Assembly (NCBI RefSeq): GCF_016641735.1
Contig: NZ_JAEDAO010000001.1
Location: 3,596,001 to 3,660,000 of the forward strand
DNA from: Ramlibacter algicola
Lineage (GTDB): Bacteria; Pseudomonadota; Gammaproteobacteria; Burkholderiales; Burkholderiaceae_C
Length of the DNA: 64,000 nt
Reading direction: 5' to 3'
Below the pieces are notes generated by a model. It had not been told where the DNA came from. It searched no databases and was given only the letters and a program-made list of their open reading frames with translations. This document shows, in pieces, positions 1 to 8,281 of this stretch. The position numbers and the translations under genes are program-made. Within the stretch, counting starts at the first letter, position 1. The number at the start of each line of letters is the position of its first letter.

Positions 1-178
1 GCAGCACGCCCAGGCCGGGGATGCGGAACCCGAGCAGGTGCTCGGGCTGCCAGGACCCCGGCAGGATCAGCAGCGTCTGGTCGAGGGTGCCGACGATCCA
101 CTGCAGCACCCACAGCGTGATCGCCAGCGGTGCGATGACGAGCAGGCCGGCAAACAGCCAACGGCGGAGTGCGGCCAT
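1..178 (-). CDS. DUF502 family membrane protein (N-terminal part)
   Basis: Only the first 59 codons are inside the window; the gene runs off the left edge. The translation begins MAALRRWLFAGLLVIAP and holds one clear membrane segment at about residues 6-28, followed by a region with Trp, Gln and Pro that resembles the start of DUF502 proteins. These are small inner-membrane proteins of unknown role. The start is 20 nt after the stop of the fmdB-like gene on the same strand, so the two are probably cotranscribed. In Burkholderiales an FmdB-DUF502-aspS order is common, so aspS would be expected just outside the window (inference). Family assignment rests on a short segment and on context. Confidence 0.72.
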   Translation of the reverse strand, partial: MAALRRWLFAGLLVIAPLAITLWVLQWIVGTLDQTLLILPGSWQPEHLLGFRIPGLGVL

Positions 179-197
179 GCGGTGTCGTCGCTTCCGG

Positions 198-545
198 TCA
201 GTGGCAGGCGCAGGCGCCGCCGCAACCGCCGGCCGATGCCGACGGCGTGTCCGACTTGGACGTGCTGGCGCCGCCCTCGGCCGGCTTGGAATCGCCGGAG
301 GTGGATTCGGCGGGCTTGCTGTCCGACTTGGCGTCCGCCTTGGTGGACGACGTCGACGACGCGTTGTTGCGGAAGTCGGTGACGTACCAGCCGGAGCCCT
401 TGAGCTGGAAGCCGGGGGCCGTGAGTTGCTTGCCGAACGATTCCGCCCCGCACGCGGGGCAGGTGGTCAGGGGCGCGTCCGAGATCTTCTGCAGGACATC
501 CTTGGCATGGCCGCAGGAGCCGCATTTGTAGGCGTAAATGGGCAT
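198..545 (-). CDS. FmdB family zinc-ribbon protein
   Basis: A 115-residue protein that opens with the FmdB signature MPIYAYKC. Two knuckles, C8-x2-C11 and C29-x2-C32, make the zinc ribbon of the FmdB/CxxC_CXXC_SSSS family (putative regulatory proteins; exact function unknown). Residues 65-100 are Ser/Lys/Asp/Ala-rich low complexity and the tail ends with a Cys- and His-containing Gly-rich stretch, so the C-terminus is longer than the minimal ribbon. I chose the ATG at 545 because the ribbon starts there; the upstream in-frame extension to 608 is not conserved in character and would run through a good -10 box. It precedes the DUF502 gene. Confidence 0.9.
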   Translation of the reverse strand: MPIYAYKCGSCGHAKDVLQKISDAPLTTCPACGAESFGKQLTAPGFQLKGSGWYVTDFRNNASSTSSTKADAKSDSKPAESTSGDSKPAEGGASTSKSDTPSASAGGCGGACACH

Positions 546-582
546 GGCGAGGACTGGAAAAGGATGGGATGCAAAGCCTTCA

Positions 583-588
583 ATTATA
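583..588 (-). promoter_or_regulatory. -10 box upstream of the fmdB-like gene
   Basis: The minus strand reads TATAAT, a perfect sigma-70 -10 hexamer, 37 nt upstream of the fmdB-like start and 46 nt downstream of the symporter stop. It lies in an AT-rich island within very GC-rich sequence. No good -35 hexamer is visible at 16-18 nt spacing, so the promoter is supported mainly by the -10. It would let fmdB-DUF502 be transcribed separately from the symporter. Confidence 0.5.
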
Positions 589-633
589 GGCGGCGCGCCC
601 CACTCCAACCCCGGCGACCCGGGCTGGGCCGGC

Positions 634-2094
634 TCAGGCCACCATGCTGTGCGCCCGCGGCTCCTTGCGGTTGCGCAGCCGCTGCGGTGCCAGCGAGCCT
701 GCCACCATGCCCACGATGGCCGCCAGCAGCCCGGCGAGCTGCCCCGGGAACAGCTGGCTGAGGGGCTCGTTGATCTGCGGGAAGAACAGCACCCAGGTGC
801 CCACGCCCAGCACGATCGACGTGACCGCGCCCTGGGTGCTGGAGCGGCTCCAGTAGAGGCCGAAGACGAGCGGCACGAACGCGCCGACGAGGGTCACCTG
901 GTAGGCGGCCGAGACCAGGTCGTAGATCGGCGTGCCCTTCATCGCGATGGCGTAGGCCAGCACGATGGCGGTGAAGGCGACGATGGTCACGCGCATGGCC
1001 AGCAGCTGCTGGCGGTCCGACATGTGCGGCCGCAGGTTCTTCAGGATGTTCTCGACGAAGCTGGTCGAGGGCGCGAGCAGCGTCGCGGACGACGTGCTCT
1101 TGATGGCCGACAGCAGCGCGCCGAAGAACAGGATCTGCATCACCAGCGGCATCTTGGTCAGCACGAAGGTGGGCAGCAGGCGCTGGTAGTCGTTCTTGGC
1201 CAGCTCCATCGCCTGGTCGCCCATCACGACCACGGCGCTGGCGACGACGAACATCGGGACGAAGGCGAACAGGATGTAGCTGAAGCCGCCGATCATGGCG
1301 CCGTTGCGCGCCGTGCGTTCGTCCCGCGCGGACATCACGCGCTGGAACACGTCCTGCTGCGGGATGCTGCCCAGCATCATGGTCAGGCCGGCGCCGATGA
1401 ACATCGCGATGTCGGTGAACGTCGGCGGCGGCAGGAACGTGAAGAGCTCCCTGGACTTCGCCATCGACATCACGACGTCCGCCCCGCCGGCCAGGTCGCT
1501 GGCGAAGAACGCGATGATGGACAGGCCCACCACCAGCACGATCATCTGGATGAAGTCGGTCCAGGCGATGGCCAGGAAGCCGCCGATCACCACGTAGACC
1601 AGCACCGCCAGCGTGCCGACGATCATGCCGGTCGTCTCGGACATCGCCCCGTTGGTGAGGACCGAGAACACCAGCCCGAGCGCCGTGATCTGCGCCGCCA
1701 CCCAGCCCAGGTAGCTGAGGATGATGGCGACCGAGCAGAAGACCTCGATGCCGCGGCCGTAGCGCGCGCGGTAGAAGTCGCCGATCGTCAGCAGGTTCTG
1801 CCGGTACAGCTTGGTGGCGAAGAACGCGCCGACCAGGATCAGGCAGGTGCCCGCGCCGAACGGGTCCTCCACGATGGCGTTCAGGCCGCCCTGCACGAAC
1901 TTGGCCGGGATGCCCATCACCGTCTCGGCGCCGAACCAGGTCGCGAAGGTCGTGGTGATCACCATCGCCAGCGGCAGGCTGCGGCCGGCGACCGCGAAGT
2001 CGGACGTGTTCTTGATGCGCGTGCCGGCCCACGCGCCGATGGCGAGCGTGCCGACGAGATAGAGGACGACGAAGGTGATGAGGATCGTGTTCAC
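634..2094 (-). CDS. Sodium:solute symporter (SSS family)
   Basis: A 486-residue polytopic inner-membrane protein with about 13 predicted membrane segments starting with a segment at residues 3-22. Typical SSS features include the DFAVAGRSL region near the N-terminus, the polar TTFATWFGAETVMG stretch, and a central IPQQDVFQRV motif, all as in the SSS/STAC-like Na+-dependent transporters of organic solutes. The substrate cannot be told from sequence. The start is a GTG at 2094, since the only in-frame ATG upstream lies inside ubiB and the leader before V33 of the long frame is not membrane-like. It sits 43 nt downstream of ubiB, in a block that otherwise is housekeeping, and looks like an accessory insertion. 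Confidence 0.86.
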   Translation of the reverse strand: MNTILITFVVLYLVGTLAIGAWAGTRIKNTSDFAVAGRSLPLAMVITTTFATWFGAETVMGIPAKFVQGGLNAIVEDPFGAGTCLILVGAFFATKLYRQNLLTIGDFYRARYGRGIEVFCSVAIILSYLGWVAAQITALGLVFSVLTNGAMSETTGMIVGTLAVLVYVVIGGFLAIAWTDFIQMIVLVVGLSIIAFFASDLAGGADVVMSMAKSRELFTFLPPPTFTDIAMFIGAGLTMMLGSIPQQDVFQRVMSARDERTARNGAMIGGFSYILFAFVPMFVVASAVVVMGDQAMELAKNDYQRLLPTFVLTKMPLVMQILFFGALLSAIKSTSSATLLAPSTSFVENILKNLRPHMSDRQQLLAMRVTIVAFTAIVLAYAIAMKGTPIYDLVSAAYQVTLVGAFVPLVFGLYWSRSSTQGAVTSIVLGVGTWVLFFPQINEPLSQLFPGQLAGLLAAIVGMVAGSLAPQRLRNRKEPRAHSMVA

Positions 2095-2137
2095 CGGGGC
2101 ACCATGGATGGGCTGCGCGATGATACCGGCGCCCGCC

Positions 2138-3703
2138 TCAGGTCCACTGCCACCAGTGCGCGACGTGCGCCGCGGCGAGGCCCAGCGCAAAACCGGTCCC
2201 CAGGACGAGGATGGTGCGCAACAGCCGGTTGGTGCGACGCTGCTCGGCCAGCATCAGCAGCAGGTCCTCGCGGCCGTCCCGCCGGTCGCGCCGCAGGTAG
2301 TCGTGCACCAGCCGCGGCAGGTCGGGCAGCAGCTTGGCGTAGCGTGGCGCCTGGTCGCGCAGTTCGTCCAGGAGCCGCTGCGGTCCGACCTGTTCCAGCA
2401 TCCAGCGTTCCAGGAAGGGCTTGGCCGTGGCCCACAGGTCTAGCTCCGGGTCGAGCTCGCGGCCCAGGCCCTCGATGTTCAGCAGCGTCTTCTGCAGCAG
2501 CACCAGCTGCGGCTGGATCTCGACCTGGAAGCGGCGCGAGGTCTGGAACAGGCGCATCAGCACCATGCCCAGCGAGATCTCCCGCAGCGGCCGGTCGAAG
2601 TACGGCTCGCAGACGGCGCGGACCGCGGATTCCAGTTCGTCGACCCGCGTGCCGGGCGGCACCCAGCCCGACTCGATGTGCAGCTCGGCGACGCGCTTGT
2701 AGTCGCGGCGGAAGAACGCGGTGAAGTTCTGCGCCAGGTAGTCCTTGTCGAACTCCGTCAGCGTTCCGATGATCCCGAAGTCCAGCGAGATGTAGCGGCC
2801 GAAGGTGCCCGGGTCGACGCTGACCTGGATGTTGCCCGGGTGCATGTCGGCGTGGAAGAAGCCGTCGCGGAACACCTGGGTGAAGAAGATCGTGACGCCG
2901 TCGCGCGCGAGCTGCGGCAGGTCGACGCCCGCTTCGCGCAGGCGTTCGAGCTGGCTGATGGGCACGCCGTGCATGCGCTCCATCACGATCACCTCGGGAT
3001 GGCACCAGTCCCAGAACATCTCGGGGATCAGCACCAGGTCCAGCCCCGCCATGTTCCGGCGCAGCTGCGCGGCGTTGGCGGCTTCGCGCTGCAGGTCCAG
3101 CTCGTCGTGCAGGTACTTGTCGAACTCGGCGACCACCTCGCGCGGCTTCAGGCGCTTGGCGTCGGCGGACAGCGACTCCATCCAGCCGGCCATCATGCGC
3201 ATCAGCGCCAGGTCCTTCTCGATGACCGGCAGCATGCCGGGCCGCAGCACCTTCACCGCGACCTCGCGGGTGTGGCCCTGGCGGTCCTTCAGCGTCGCGA
3301 AGTGCACCTGCGCGATCGACGCGCTGGCGACCGGCTCGCGCTCGAAGCTGGCGAAGATCGTGTCGACCGGGCGGCGGAACGCGCGCTCGATGGTCTCGAT
3401 GGCGATGGCCGGGTCGAACGGCGGCACCCGGTCCTGCAGCCGGGCGAGTTCGTCGGCGATGTCCGCCGGCAGCAGGTCGCGCCGCGTCGAGAGCACCTGG
3501 CCGAACTTGACGAAGATGGGGCCGAGCAGTTCCAGCGCCTCGCGCAGTCGCTGGCCGCGTGGCGCGCGCAGGTCGCGGCCGAACGCGAGCACCCGCGCGA
3601 TGCGCGAGACCCAGGGCCGCTGGAAGCTGTTGAGGACGAGCTCGTCGAGCCCGAAGCGCAGGACGATCCAGAGGATGAACGCGCTGCGCAGGATCCGCGT
3701 CAT
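2138..3703 (-). CDS. ubiB: UbiB/ABC1 atypical kinase-ATPase of ubiquinone biosynthesis
   Basis: A 521-residue member of the ADCK/UbiB protein-kinase-like family, needed for ubiquinone biosynthesis at the inner membrane. The family KxGQ motif is at 66-69 (KFGQ), the alanine-rich nucleotide loop at about 127-131 (SASIA), the invariant lysine at 151, the HADMHPGN catalytic loop at 284-291 and the DFG at 308-310. A C-terminal membrane anchor lies at about 492-515. Length matches the family. It overlaps the upstream ubiJ by 4 nt (ATGA), so the pair is translationally coupled, and ubiE lies two genes upstream, which agrees with the role. Confidence 0.95.
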   Translation of the reverse strand: MTRILRSAFILWIVLRFGLDELVLNSFQRPWVSRIARVLAFGRDLRAPRGQRLREALELLGPIFVKFGQVLSTRRDLLPADIADELARLQDRVPPFDPAIAIETIERAFRRPVDTIFASFEREPVASASIAQVHFATLKDRQGHTREVAVKVLRPGMLPVIEKDLALMRMMAGWMESLSADAKRLKPREVVAEFDKYLHDELDLQREAANAAQLRRNMAGLDLVLIPEMFWDWCHPEVIVMERMHGVPISQLERLREAGVDLPQLARDGVTIFFTQVFRDGFFHADMHPGNIQVSVDPGTFGRYISLDFGIIGTLTEFDKDYLAQNFTAFFRRDYKRVAELHIESGWVPPGTRVDELESAVRAVCEPYFDRPLREISLGMVLMRLFQTSRRFQVEIQPQLVLLQKTLLNIEGLGRELDPELDLWATAKPFLERWMLEQVGPQRLLDELRDQAPRYAKLLPDLPRLVHDYLRRDRRDGREDLLLMLAEQRRTNRLLRTILVLGTGFALGLAAAHVAHWWQWT

Positions 3704-4266
3704 GCCGGTCCCGCGCCGGCGGGCGGCGCCGCGGTGGCGCCGGGAGGGGGCGCGCCAGGCACGAAGCGGCGCAGCGCATTGGCCATGCCGCGCGCGGCCT
3801 GCGCGGCGGCATGGGCCGGCGCGTCGCCGACCATGCGGGCGAGGTCTTCCTCGAGGTCCCAGCGCACGTGGTCGACCAGCCAGTTCACCTCGGCGGCGAA
3901 CTGCACGTCACCGGCGATCTGCACCGGCGGCTTCTCGCCGCGCAGCGCGGCCTGGGCCAGGGCGAAGGGCGACGCCTCGGTGACGGTGAGGGTAAGGTCC
4001 GGCGCGGCCGCGGGGCTGGCCAGGTCCAGCAGGCCCGCCGGCGTGGCGAGCAAGCGGATGTGGAACTGGCGCCAGCGCGCCTCGACGATGCGGCCCTGCT
4101 GGCGGCGCAGCCGGTCCATCGCCTGCGGCTCCTGCATCAGCACGTGGTTGAGGAGCAGCACCAGCCGGTGCTGGGCCTCGTGAACGGCCCATGCGGGCGG
4201 GGCGAGGTGCTTGTCGACCGCGTCGAACAGGCCTTCGAGGAACGAGAGCGGCGGGGTCGTCGGCAT
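3700..4266 (-). CDS. ubiJ: SCP2-domain ubiquinone biosynthesis accessory factor UbiJ
   Basis: A 188-residue soluble protein. The central part (about 45-125) resembles an SCP2 sterol-carrier fold, with the hydrophobic/acidic pattern [13 protein letters not shown] and a QIAGDVQFA strand, as in UbiJ, which holds lipid intermediates in the Ubi metabolon. The C-terminal helix with an Asp/Glu cluster ([13 protein letters not shown]) is also typical, followed by an Ala/Pro-rich tail. It lies between ubiE (via one gene) and ubiB and overlaps ubiB by 4 nt. Assignment relies on weak sequence similarity plus strong context. Confidence 0.88.
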   Translation of the reverse strand: MPTTPPLSFLEGLFDAVDKHLAPPAWAVHEAQHRLVLLLNHVLMQEPQAMDRLRRQQGRIVEARWRQFHIRLLATPAGLLDLASPAAAPDLTLTVTEASPFALAQAALRGEKPPVQIAGDVQFAAEVNWLVDHVRWDLEEDLARMVGDAPAHAAAQAARGMANALRRFVPGAPPPGATAAPPAGAGPA

Positions 4267-4309
4267 GGGCCGCCATTATGGCGGCGCGTGGCGGGCGCGG
4301 CCGCCCCGC

Positions 4310-5323
4310 TCAGGCGAGCGCCTGCACCCCGGCGACCAGCCAGCCGGTGGCGCCGTCCTTCGGCTTGGTCATGTTCCAGACCTCGCGGAAGGGGCTCGGG
4401 CCGGCCGAGGGCTGCTCGCGGATCATCCCGGAGAACTCCACGCTGGCCATGTAGTCGTTGCCCAGGTCCTCGATGCCGAGCAATTGCGCGTCGAGCATCA
4501 CGACGTCGGTCTGGTTGCGCTCGCCGCCCAGGTGCTTCTCGCGCTCGGCCAGCTGCGAGCGGATCTCGCGCAGCATGCCGTCGGTCATCATCGAACGGAG
4601 CGTCGCGATGTCGGCGCGGTCCCAGGCTTCCTGCAGCGTCATGAAGTTGCGCTTGGCAGTGTCGACGAAGCCCGCGGCGTCGAACCCGCCCGGCACCGCC
4701 CACGATTGCCCGGGCAGCGCCGAGCCGATCTGCAGCCCGGTGCCCTCCGCCTTGCTGCCGTCGAACGCCATGCTGCCGCGCTCCCAGGGACGCGCGGATG
4801 CATCGTTGCCGACCTTCGCCGGGTTGTATTGCGGCGGCTCGCGCGCCACGTCGGTGGGGAAAGGCGCACCCGCCCCGGCCATCGCGGGGCTGCGTCGGCC
4901 GCGCATCAGCATGCGGATGACGGCGAAGGCGGCGACGGCCAGCAACAGCACCAGCAGCATGTTGGCCATGGCGGGACCGAAACCCAGCGTGTTGGCGAGC
5001 CATGCGAGCCCCAGGCCGGCGGCGAGGCCGCCCAGCATGGCGCCCCACGGGCGGCGCGGCGCCGGGGCCGGTGCGGCCTGCGTGGGCCGTGCGGCCTGGG
5101 CGGGCGCCGCCTGGTTGCCGGGCGCTGCCTGGTTGCCCGGCGCGGGTTGCGCAGCCTGTTGCTGCTGCGCCGGCGTGGTGGGTGCCGGACGCGCGGCTTC
5201 GCGCTGCGTCACGTTGGGCGACTGCTTGCCGATGGACCGGCCGCCGCCGAGCCGGCGCGCGGCCTCGGCGTCCATCGCACCGAGGGACAAGAAGGCCGCC
5301 AGGGCGGCAACGAACAGCTTCAT
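4310..5323 (-). CDS. Tim44-like domain membrane protein
   Basis: A 337-residue protein. Residues 1-22 are a signal peptide-like segment ending AEAARR; about 35-110 is Ala/Pro/Gln-rich low complexity; two hydrophobic segments lie near 115-155; the C-terminal ~140 residues fit a Tim44-like domain (FMTLQEAWDRADIATLRSM, then a beta-rich half ending in a W-N-x-T-K-P motif). Bacterial Tim44-like proteins are widespread but of unknown function, perhaps membrane-associated scaffolds. It lies between ubiE and ubiJ, a common arrangement in this order, but no direct role in quinone synthesis is shown. The start at 5323 gives the signal peptide. Confidence 0.86.
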   Translation of the reverse strand: MKLFVAALAAFLSLGAMDAEAARRLGGGRSIGKQSPNVTQREAARPAPTTPAQQQQAAQPAPGNQAAPGNQAAPAQAARPTQAAPAPAPRRPWGAMLGGLAAGLGLAWLANTLGFGPAMANMLLVLLLAVAAFAVIRMLMRGRRSPAMAGAGAPFPTDVAREPPQYNPAKVGNDASARPWERGSMAFDGSKAEGTGLQIGSALPGQSWAVPGGFDAAGFVDTAKRNFMTLQEAWDRADIATLRSMMTDGMLREIRSQLAEREKHLGGERNQTDVVMLDAQLLGIEDLGNDYMASVEFSGMIREQPSAGPSPFREVWNMTKPKDGATGWLVAGVQALA

Positions 5324-5339
5324 GCTTTGTCCTTCCACG

Positions 5340-6071
5340 TCAGCACTTGATCCCGACATGCAGCGCGACGACGCCCGCCGCCATGTTGTGGTAGTCCACA
5401 TGCCCGAAACCGGCCTTGTGCATCAGGGCCTTGAGCTCGTCCTGGCCGGGGTGCATGCGGATCGATTCGGCCAGGTAGCGGTAGCTGTCGGCGTCGCGCG
5501 CGATCGCCTGCCCGAGGCGCGGCAGCACCTGGAACGAGTACCAGTCGTAGGCCTTCGTGAGCGGCGCCGCCACCTTGGAGAACTCCAGCACCAGCAGCTT
5601 GCCGCCCGGCTTGAGCACCCGCTGCATCTCGGCCAGCGCGACGTCCTTGTGCGTCATGTTGCGCAGGCCGAAGGCCACGGAGACCAGGTCGAAGTGGCCA
5701 TCGGGGAACGGCAGCTTCTCGGCGTCGCACACCAGCGTGGGCAGCGCGATGCCGGCGTCGAGCAGCCGGTCGCGGCCGGTGCGCAGCATCGTCTCGTTGA
5801 TGTCGGTGTGGACCACGCGGCCCTGCGGCCCGACCTTGCCCGCGAACGCCAGCGCGAGGTCGCCGGTGCCGCCGGCGATGTCCAGCACCTGCCAGCCGGG
5901 CTGCACGTTGGCGACCAGCACCGTGTAGGCCTTCCACGCCCGGTGCAGCCCCATCGACATGAGGTCGTTCATCAGGTCGTAGCGCGGCGCGACGGAGTCG
6001 AACACGCCGCGCACGCGTTGCGCCTTGTCGCGCTCGTCGACGGTCTGGAAGCCGAAATGCGTGCTGCTCAT
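5340..6071 (-). CDS. ubiE: Ubiquinone/menaquinone C-methyltransferase UbiE
   Basis: A 243-residue SAM-dependent methyltransferase for the C-methylation of the demethylated benzoquinol in ubiquinone synthesis. It begins [18 protein letters not shown], the typical UbiE N-terminus, with the [13 protein letters not shown] region following. The SAM-binding motif [10 protein letters not shown] lies at about 66-75 and the FGLRN motif and LKPGGKLL post-motif are present. The ATG at 6071 was chosen over 6092 because the MSSTHFGFQ start is the family norm. It is 71 nt after the DUF971 gene and heads the Tim44-ubiJ-ubiB series. Confidence 0.96.
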   Translation of the reverse strand: MSSTHFGFQTVDERDKAQRVRGVFDSVAPRYDLMNDLMSMGLHRAWKAYTVLVANVQPGWQVLDIAGGTGDLALAFAGKVGPQGRVVHTDINETMLRTGRDRLLDAGIALPTLVCDAEKLPFPDGHFDLVSVAFGLRNMTHKDVALAEMQRVLKPGGKLLVLEFSKVAAPLTKAYDWYSFQVLPRLGQAIARDADSYRYLAESIRMHPGQDELKALMHKAGFGHVDYHNMAAGVVALHVGIKC

Positions 6072-6142
6072 ACGCCGCATGGTACGGCGCAAACGCGGGC
6101 GCGGACCGCGCCCCCCGGCATTCGCGGGGGGTCTTCAGGGGT

Positions 6143-6556
6143 TCAGTGGTGGCCGCAGGCGTGCCCGCCGCCGGCCTGCATGGGCGCGTCGCGGTCGACG
6201 CCGGCTTCGCGCAGGCGCCGTTCGTAGTCACCCCACAACTCGTCCTGCTTGGACCCGAGGAAGTACAGGTAGTCCCAGGTGAAGATGCCGCTGTCGTGGC
6301 CGTCGGAAAAGCGCGGCTGCACGGCGTAGTTGCCGACGGGGTCGAGCCCCAGCAGTTCAACGTCTCGCTTGCCGGTCTGCAGCACTTCCTGCCCCGGGCC
6401 GTGGCCCTGCACCTCGGCCGACGGCGAATACACGCGCATCAGCTCGAACGGGATGCGGAAGGTGGCGCCGTCGCTGAAGCCGACTTCGAGCACGCGCGAC
6501 TTCGCGTGGACGGTGATGGATTGCGGCGTCGCCGCGCCGCGTTGGAGGCCTGCCAT
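6143..6556 (-). CDS. DUF971 (GBBH-like N-terminal) domain protein
   Basis: A 137-residue protein with the DUF971 fold seen at the N-terminus of gamma-butyrobetaine hydroxylases. Recognisable parts are the start (SITVHAKSRVLEVGFSDG), the IPFELMRVYSPSAEVQGHG stretch at about 35-53, and the F-x-D-G-H-D-S-G-I-F-x-W-D-Y-L motif at about 83-98. The tail is Gly/His-rich with a possible metal-binding GGHACGHH end. Stand-alone DUF971 proteins are common next to ubiE in beta-proteobacteria; biochemical role is not established. Confidence 0.92.
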   Translation of the reverse strand: MAGLQRGAATPQSITVHAKSRVLEVGFSDGATFRIPFELMRVYSPSAEVQGHGPGQEVLQTGKRDVELLGLDPVGNYAVQPRFSDGHDSGIFTWDYLYFLGSKQDELWGDYERRLREAGVDRDAPMQAGGGHACGHH

Positions 6557-6565
6557 CGCCCGAGT

Positions 6566-8203
6566 CTAGAACCGCAGGCCGAGGCTGAGGTAGAAGCGGT
6601 CGTCGCCACGTTGCGGCGAGGCCGAGTTGAACGCGAGCGGCACTTTGCTGCCGCGCACGAGGCGGCCGTAGTCGCCCGTAACCGAGTACGGGCCGCTGAA
6701 CCAGCGCAGGCCGACGCCGACGCTGGCCAGCTGGTCGGTTCCGGGCCGGGTGGTGCCGTTGGCGCGGTTGTTGCCCAGCACGCCGGCGTCGGTGAACGCG
6801 GACAGGCGCAGGCCGGGCGCGAGTTCCGGCGTGCTCACCTCGGCGGTGCCGCTGAGGCCGTAGTCGCCCGAGATCGGCCGCTCGATCGACGTGCCGCGCA
6901 CGGAGCCGAGGCCGCCGAGGCCGAACTGCTCGCCGGAGATCAGCACGTCGGAACTGGCCTGGAACGCACCACGCAGGTTCAGCAGCCAGCCTTTCCCGAA
7001 GGGGGCCAGGTAGCTGGCAGTGCCGCGCAGCGCCTTCCACCTGGTCGTCTCGATCCGCGGGTCCTCGCTCTGGTAGTTGGCCAGCTCGTTGGCTGCGCCG
7101 GACGGCAGGTTCACCGCCAGGTCGACGTTGAACGCCACGATCGAGTTGTCGCCGTCGATCCGCGTGTTGTAGCCCAGCGTGAGCGGGCGGCTGCGGCGGT
7201 CCAGCGCGCCGGGCACCAGCTGGTCGTTGATGCGGGTGGCCTTGAACAGCTTGTCGTCCAGGGACAGCGCGACGTAGCTGCGGCGGCCACCGTCCGGCGG
7301 CAGGTACCACGTGTAGCTGATGCCCGCGGTGCGGCCGGCGCCGGTGCTGGAGAACGCGCCGAAGTTGCCGACCACGTCCGAGCGTGTGTAGCTGGCGCCG
7401 ATGACGCCGCCCAGCGCATACAGCGGGATCTTGTACGCCAGGCCCAGCTGCTTGACGTCGCTCGAGCGCTCCAGCGACGTCGTGTAGGCGCCGGTGAACT
7501 GGTGGTCGAGGTTGAACAAGTTGGTGTGGCCGCCGGTGATGGACAGCCGGTCGCGCCCGGTGGACTCGGTGCCCGAGTTGTTGGCGCTGACGGAGAAGGT
7601 CCAGGGGCGTTGCTCCTTGACCGTGATCGTCGCGTCGATCTTGTCCGGCTCGTCGCCCTCGCGGATGCCGACCTGCACCTGCTTGTTCGGGTTCTCGTTG
7701 GCGATCGCGGTCTGCACCGCGAGCGTCTTGAAGTTGGGCGTGCGGCCTTCCTGCAGCTCCGGCAGGGCGCGGCGCACGTTGCCTTCGTCGTAGAGGCTGC
7801 GGCCGTCGATGGCGACCTTGCTGACGCTGAAGGTGACGATCTCCAGCCGCACGGTGGACCCGACTTCCTGCGGCGGCAGCGCCACGCGATGCAGCCCGTA
7901 GCCCTTGGTGCGCAGCGCGGTCTCGAGCGCCTGGGTGGCCTGCTGGAGGGTCTCGATGGTGGCGTCGGGGCGCACGAACGGCGCCAGCACGCGGGCGGTC
8001 TCGCCGTCGCCGAGCGGGTTCTCGCCGGTGACCTTGAAGCCCTGGATGGCGAAGACGGCGGGCGCCGCCGGGGCGGGCACTGCCGGCGGTGCGGCCGGCG
8101 CCGTGGTCTGCGCCTGCGCCCCCGCGGCAGCCAGTGCCAGCGCGATGCAGGCCGGCGCGGCCAGCCTGCGCGATCGCGCAGGCGCGCGTTGCCCCTTGCT
8201 CAT
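6566..8203 (-). CDS. TpsB/ShlB-FhaC type outer-membrane transporter
   Basis: A 545-residue precursor with a signal peptide (1-31) and a Pro/Ala-rich linker. About 50-125 is a ShlB-type POTRA domain (FAIQGFKVTGENPL, LETALRTKGYGLHRVALPPQE). The rest is a beta-barrel with the conserved GLGGLGSVRGT loop motif (VRG/Y tip of the L6 plug) at about 431-441 and a terminal aromatic strand ending LSLGLRF. Such proteins export a large TpsA exoprotein across the outer membrane. No TpsA gene is in the window; the partner may lie elsewhere. It follows the FecR-domain gene by 78 nt and both look inserted into the HIT-DUF971-ubiE block. Confidence 0.9.
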   Translation of the reverse strand: MSKGQRAPARSRRLAAPACIALALAAAGAQAQTTAPAAPPAVPAPAAPAVFAIQGFKVTGENPLGDGETARVLAPFVRPDATIETLQQATQALETALRTKGYGLHRVALPPQEVGSTVRLEIVTFSVSKVAIDGRSLYDEGNVRRALPELQEGRTPNFKTLAVQTAIANENPNKQVQVGIREGDEPDKIDATITVKEQRPWTFSVSANNSGTESTGRDRLSITGGHTNLFNLDHQFTGAYTTSLERSSDVKQLGLAYKIPLYALGGVIGASYTRSDVVGNFGAFSSTGAGRTAGISYTWYLPPDGGRRSYVALSLDDKLFKATRINDQLVPGALDRRSRPLTLGYNTRIDGDNSIVAFNVDLAVNLPSGAANELANYQSEDPRIETTRWKALRGTASYLAPFGKGWLLNLRGAFQASSDVLISGEQFGLGGLGSVRGTSIERPISGDYGLSGTAEVSTPELAPGLRLSAFTDAGVLGNNRANGTTRPGTDQLASVGVGLRWFSGPYSVTGDYGRLVRGSKVPLAFNSASPQRGDDRFYLSLGLRF

Positions 8204-8281
8204 GTCGATGCCCCTCTTCTTCTCGCCCTCGGTCGGGCAAATTGTCTCATCGGCGCCGCGCGGTTGTCACCCGCGCGGGAC

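Noticed and set aside
538..2724. Plus-strand open frame of 728 codons
   Set aside because: Antisense shadow of the symporter and ubiB, His/Arg/Asp-rich without domains.
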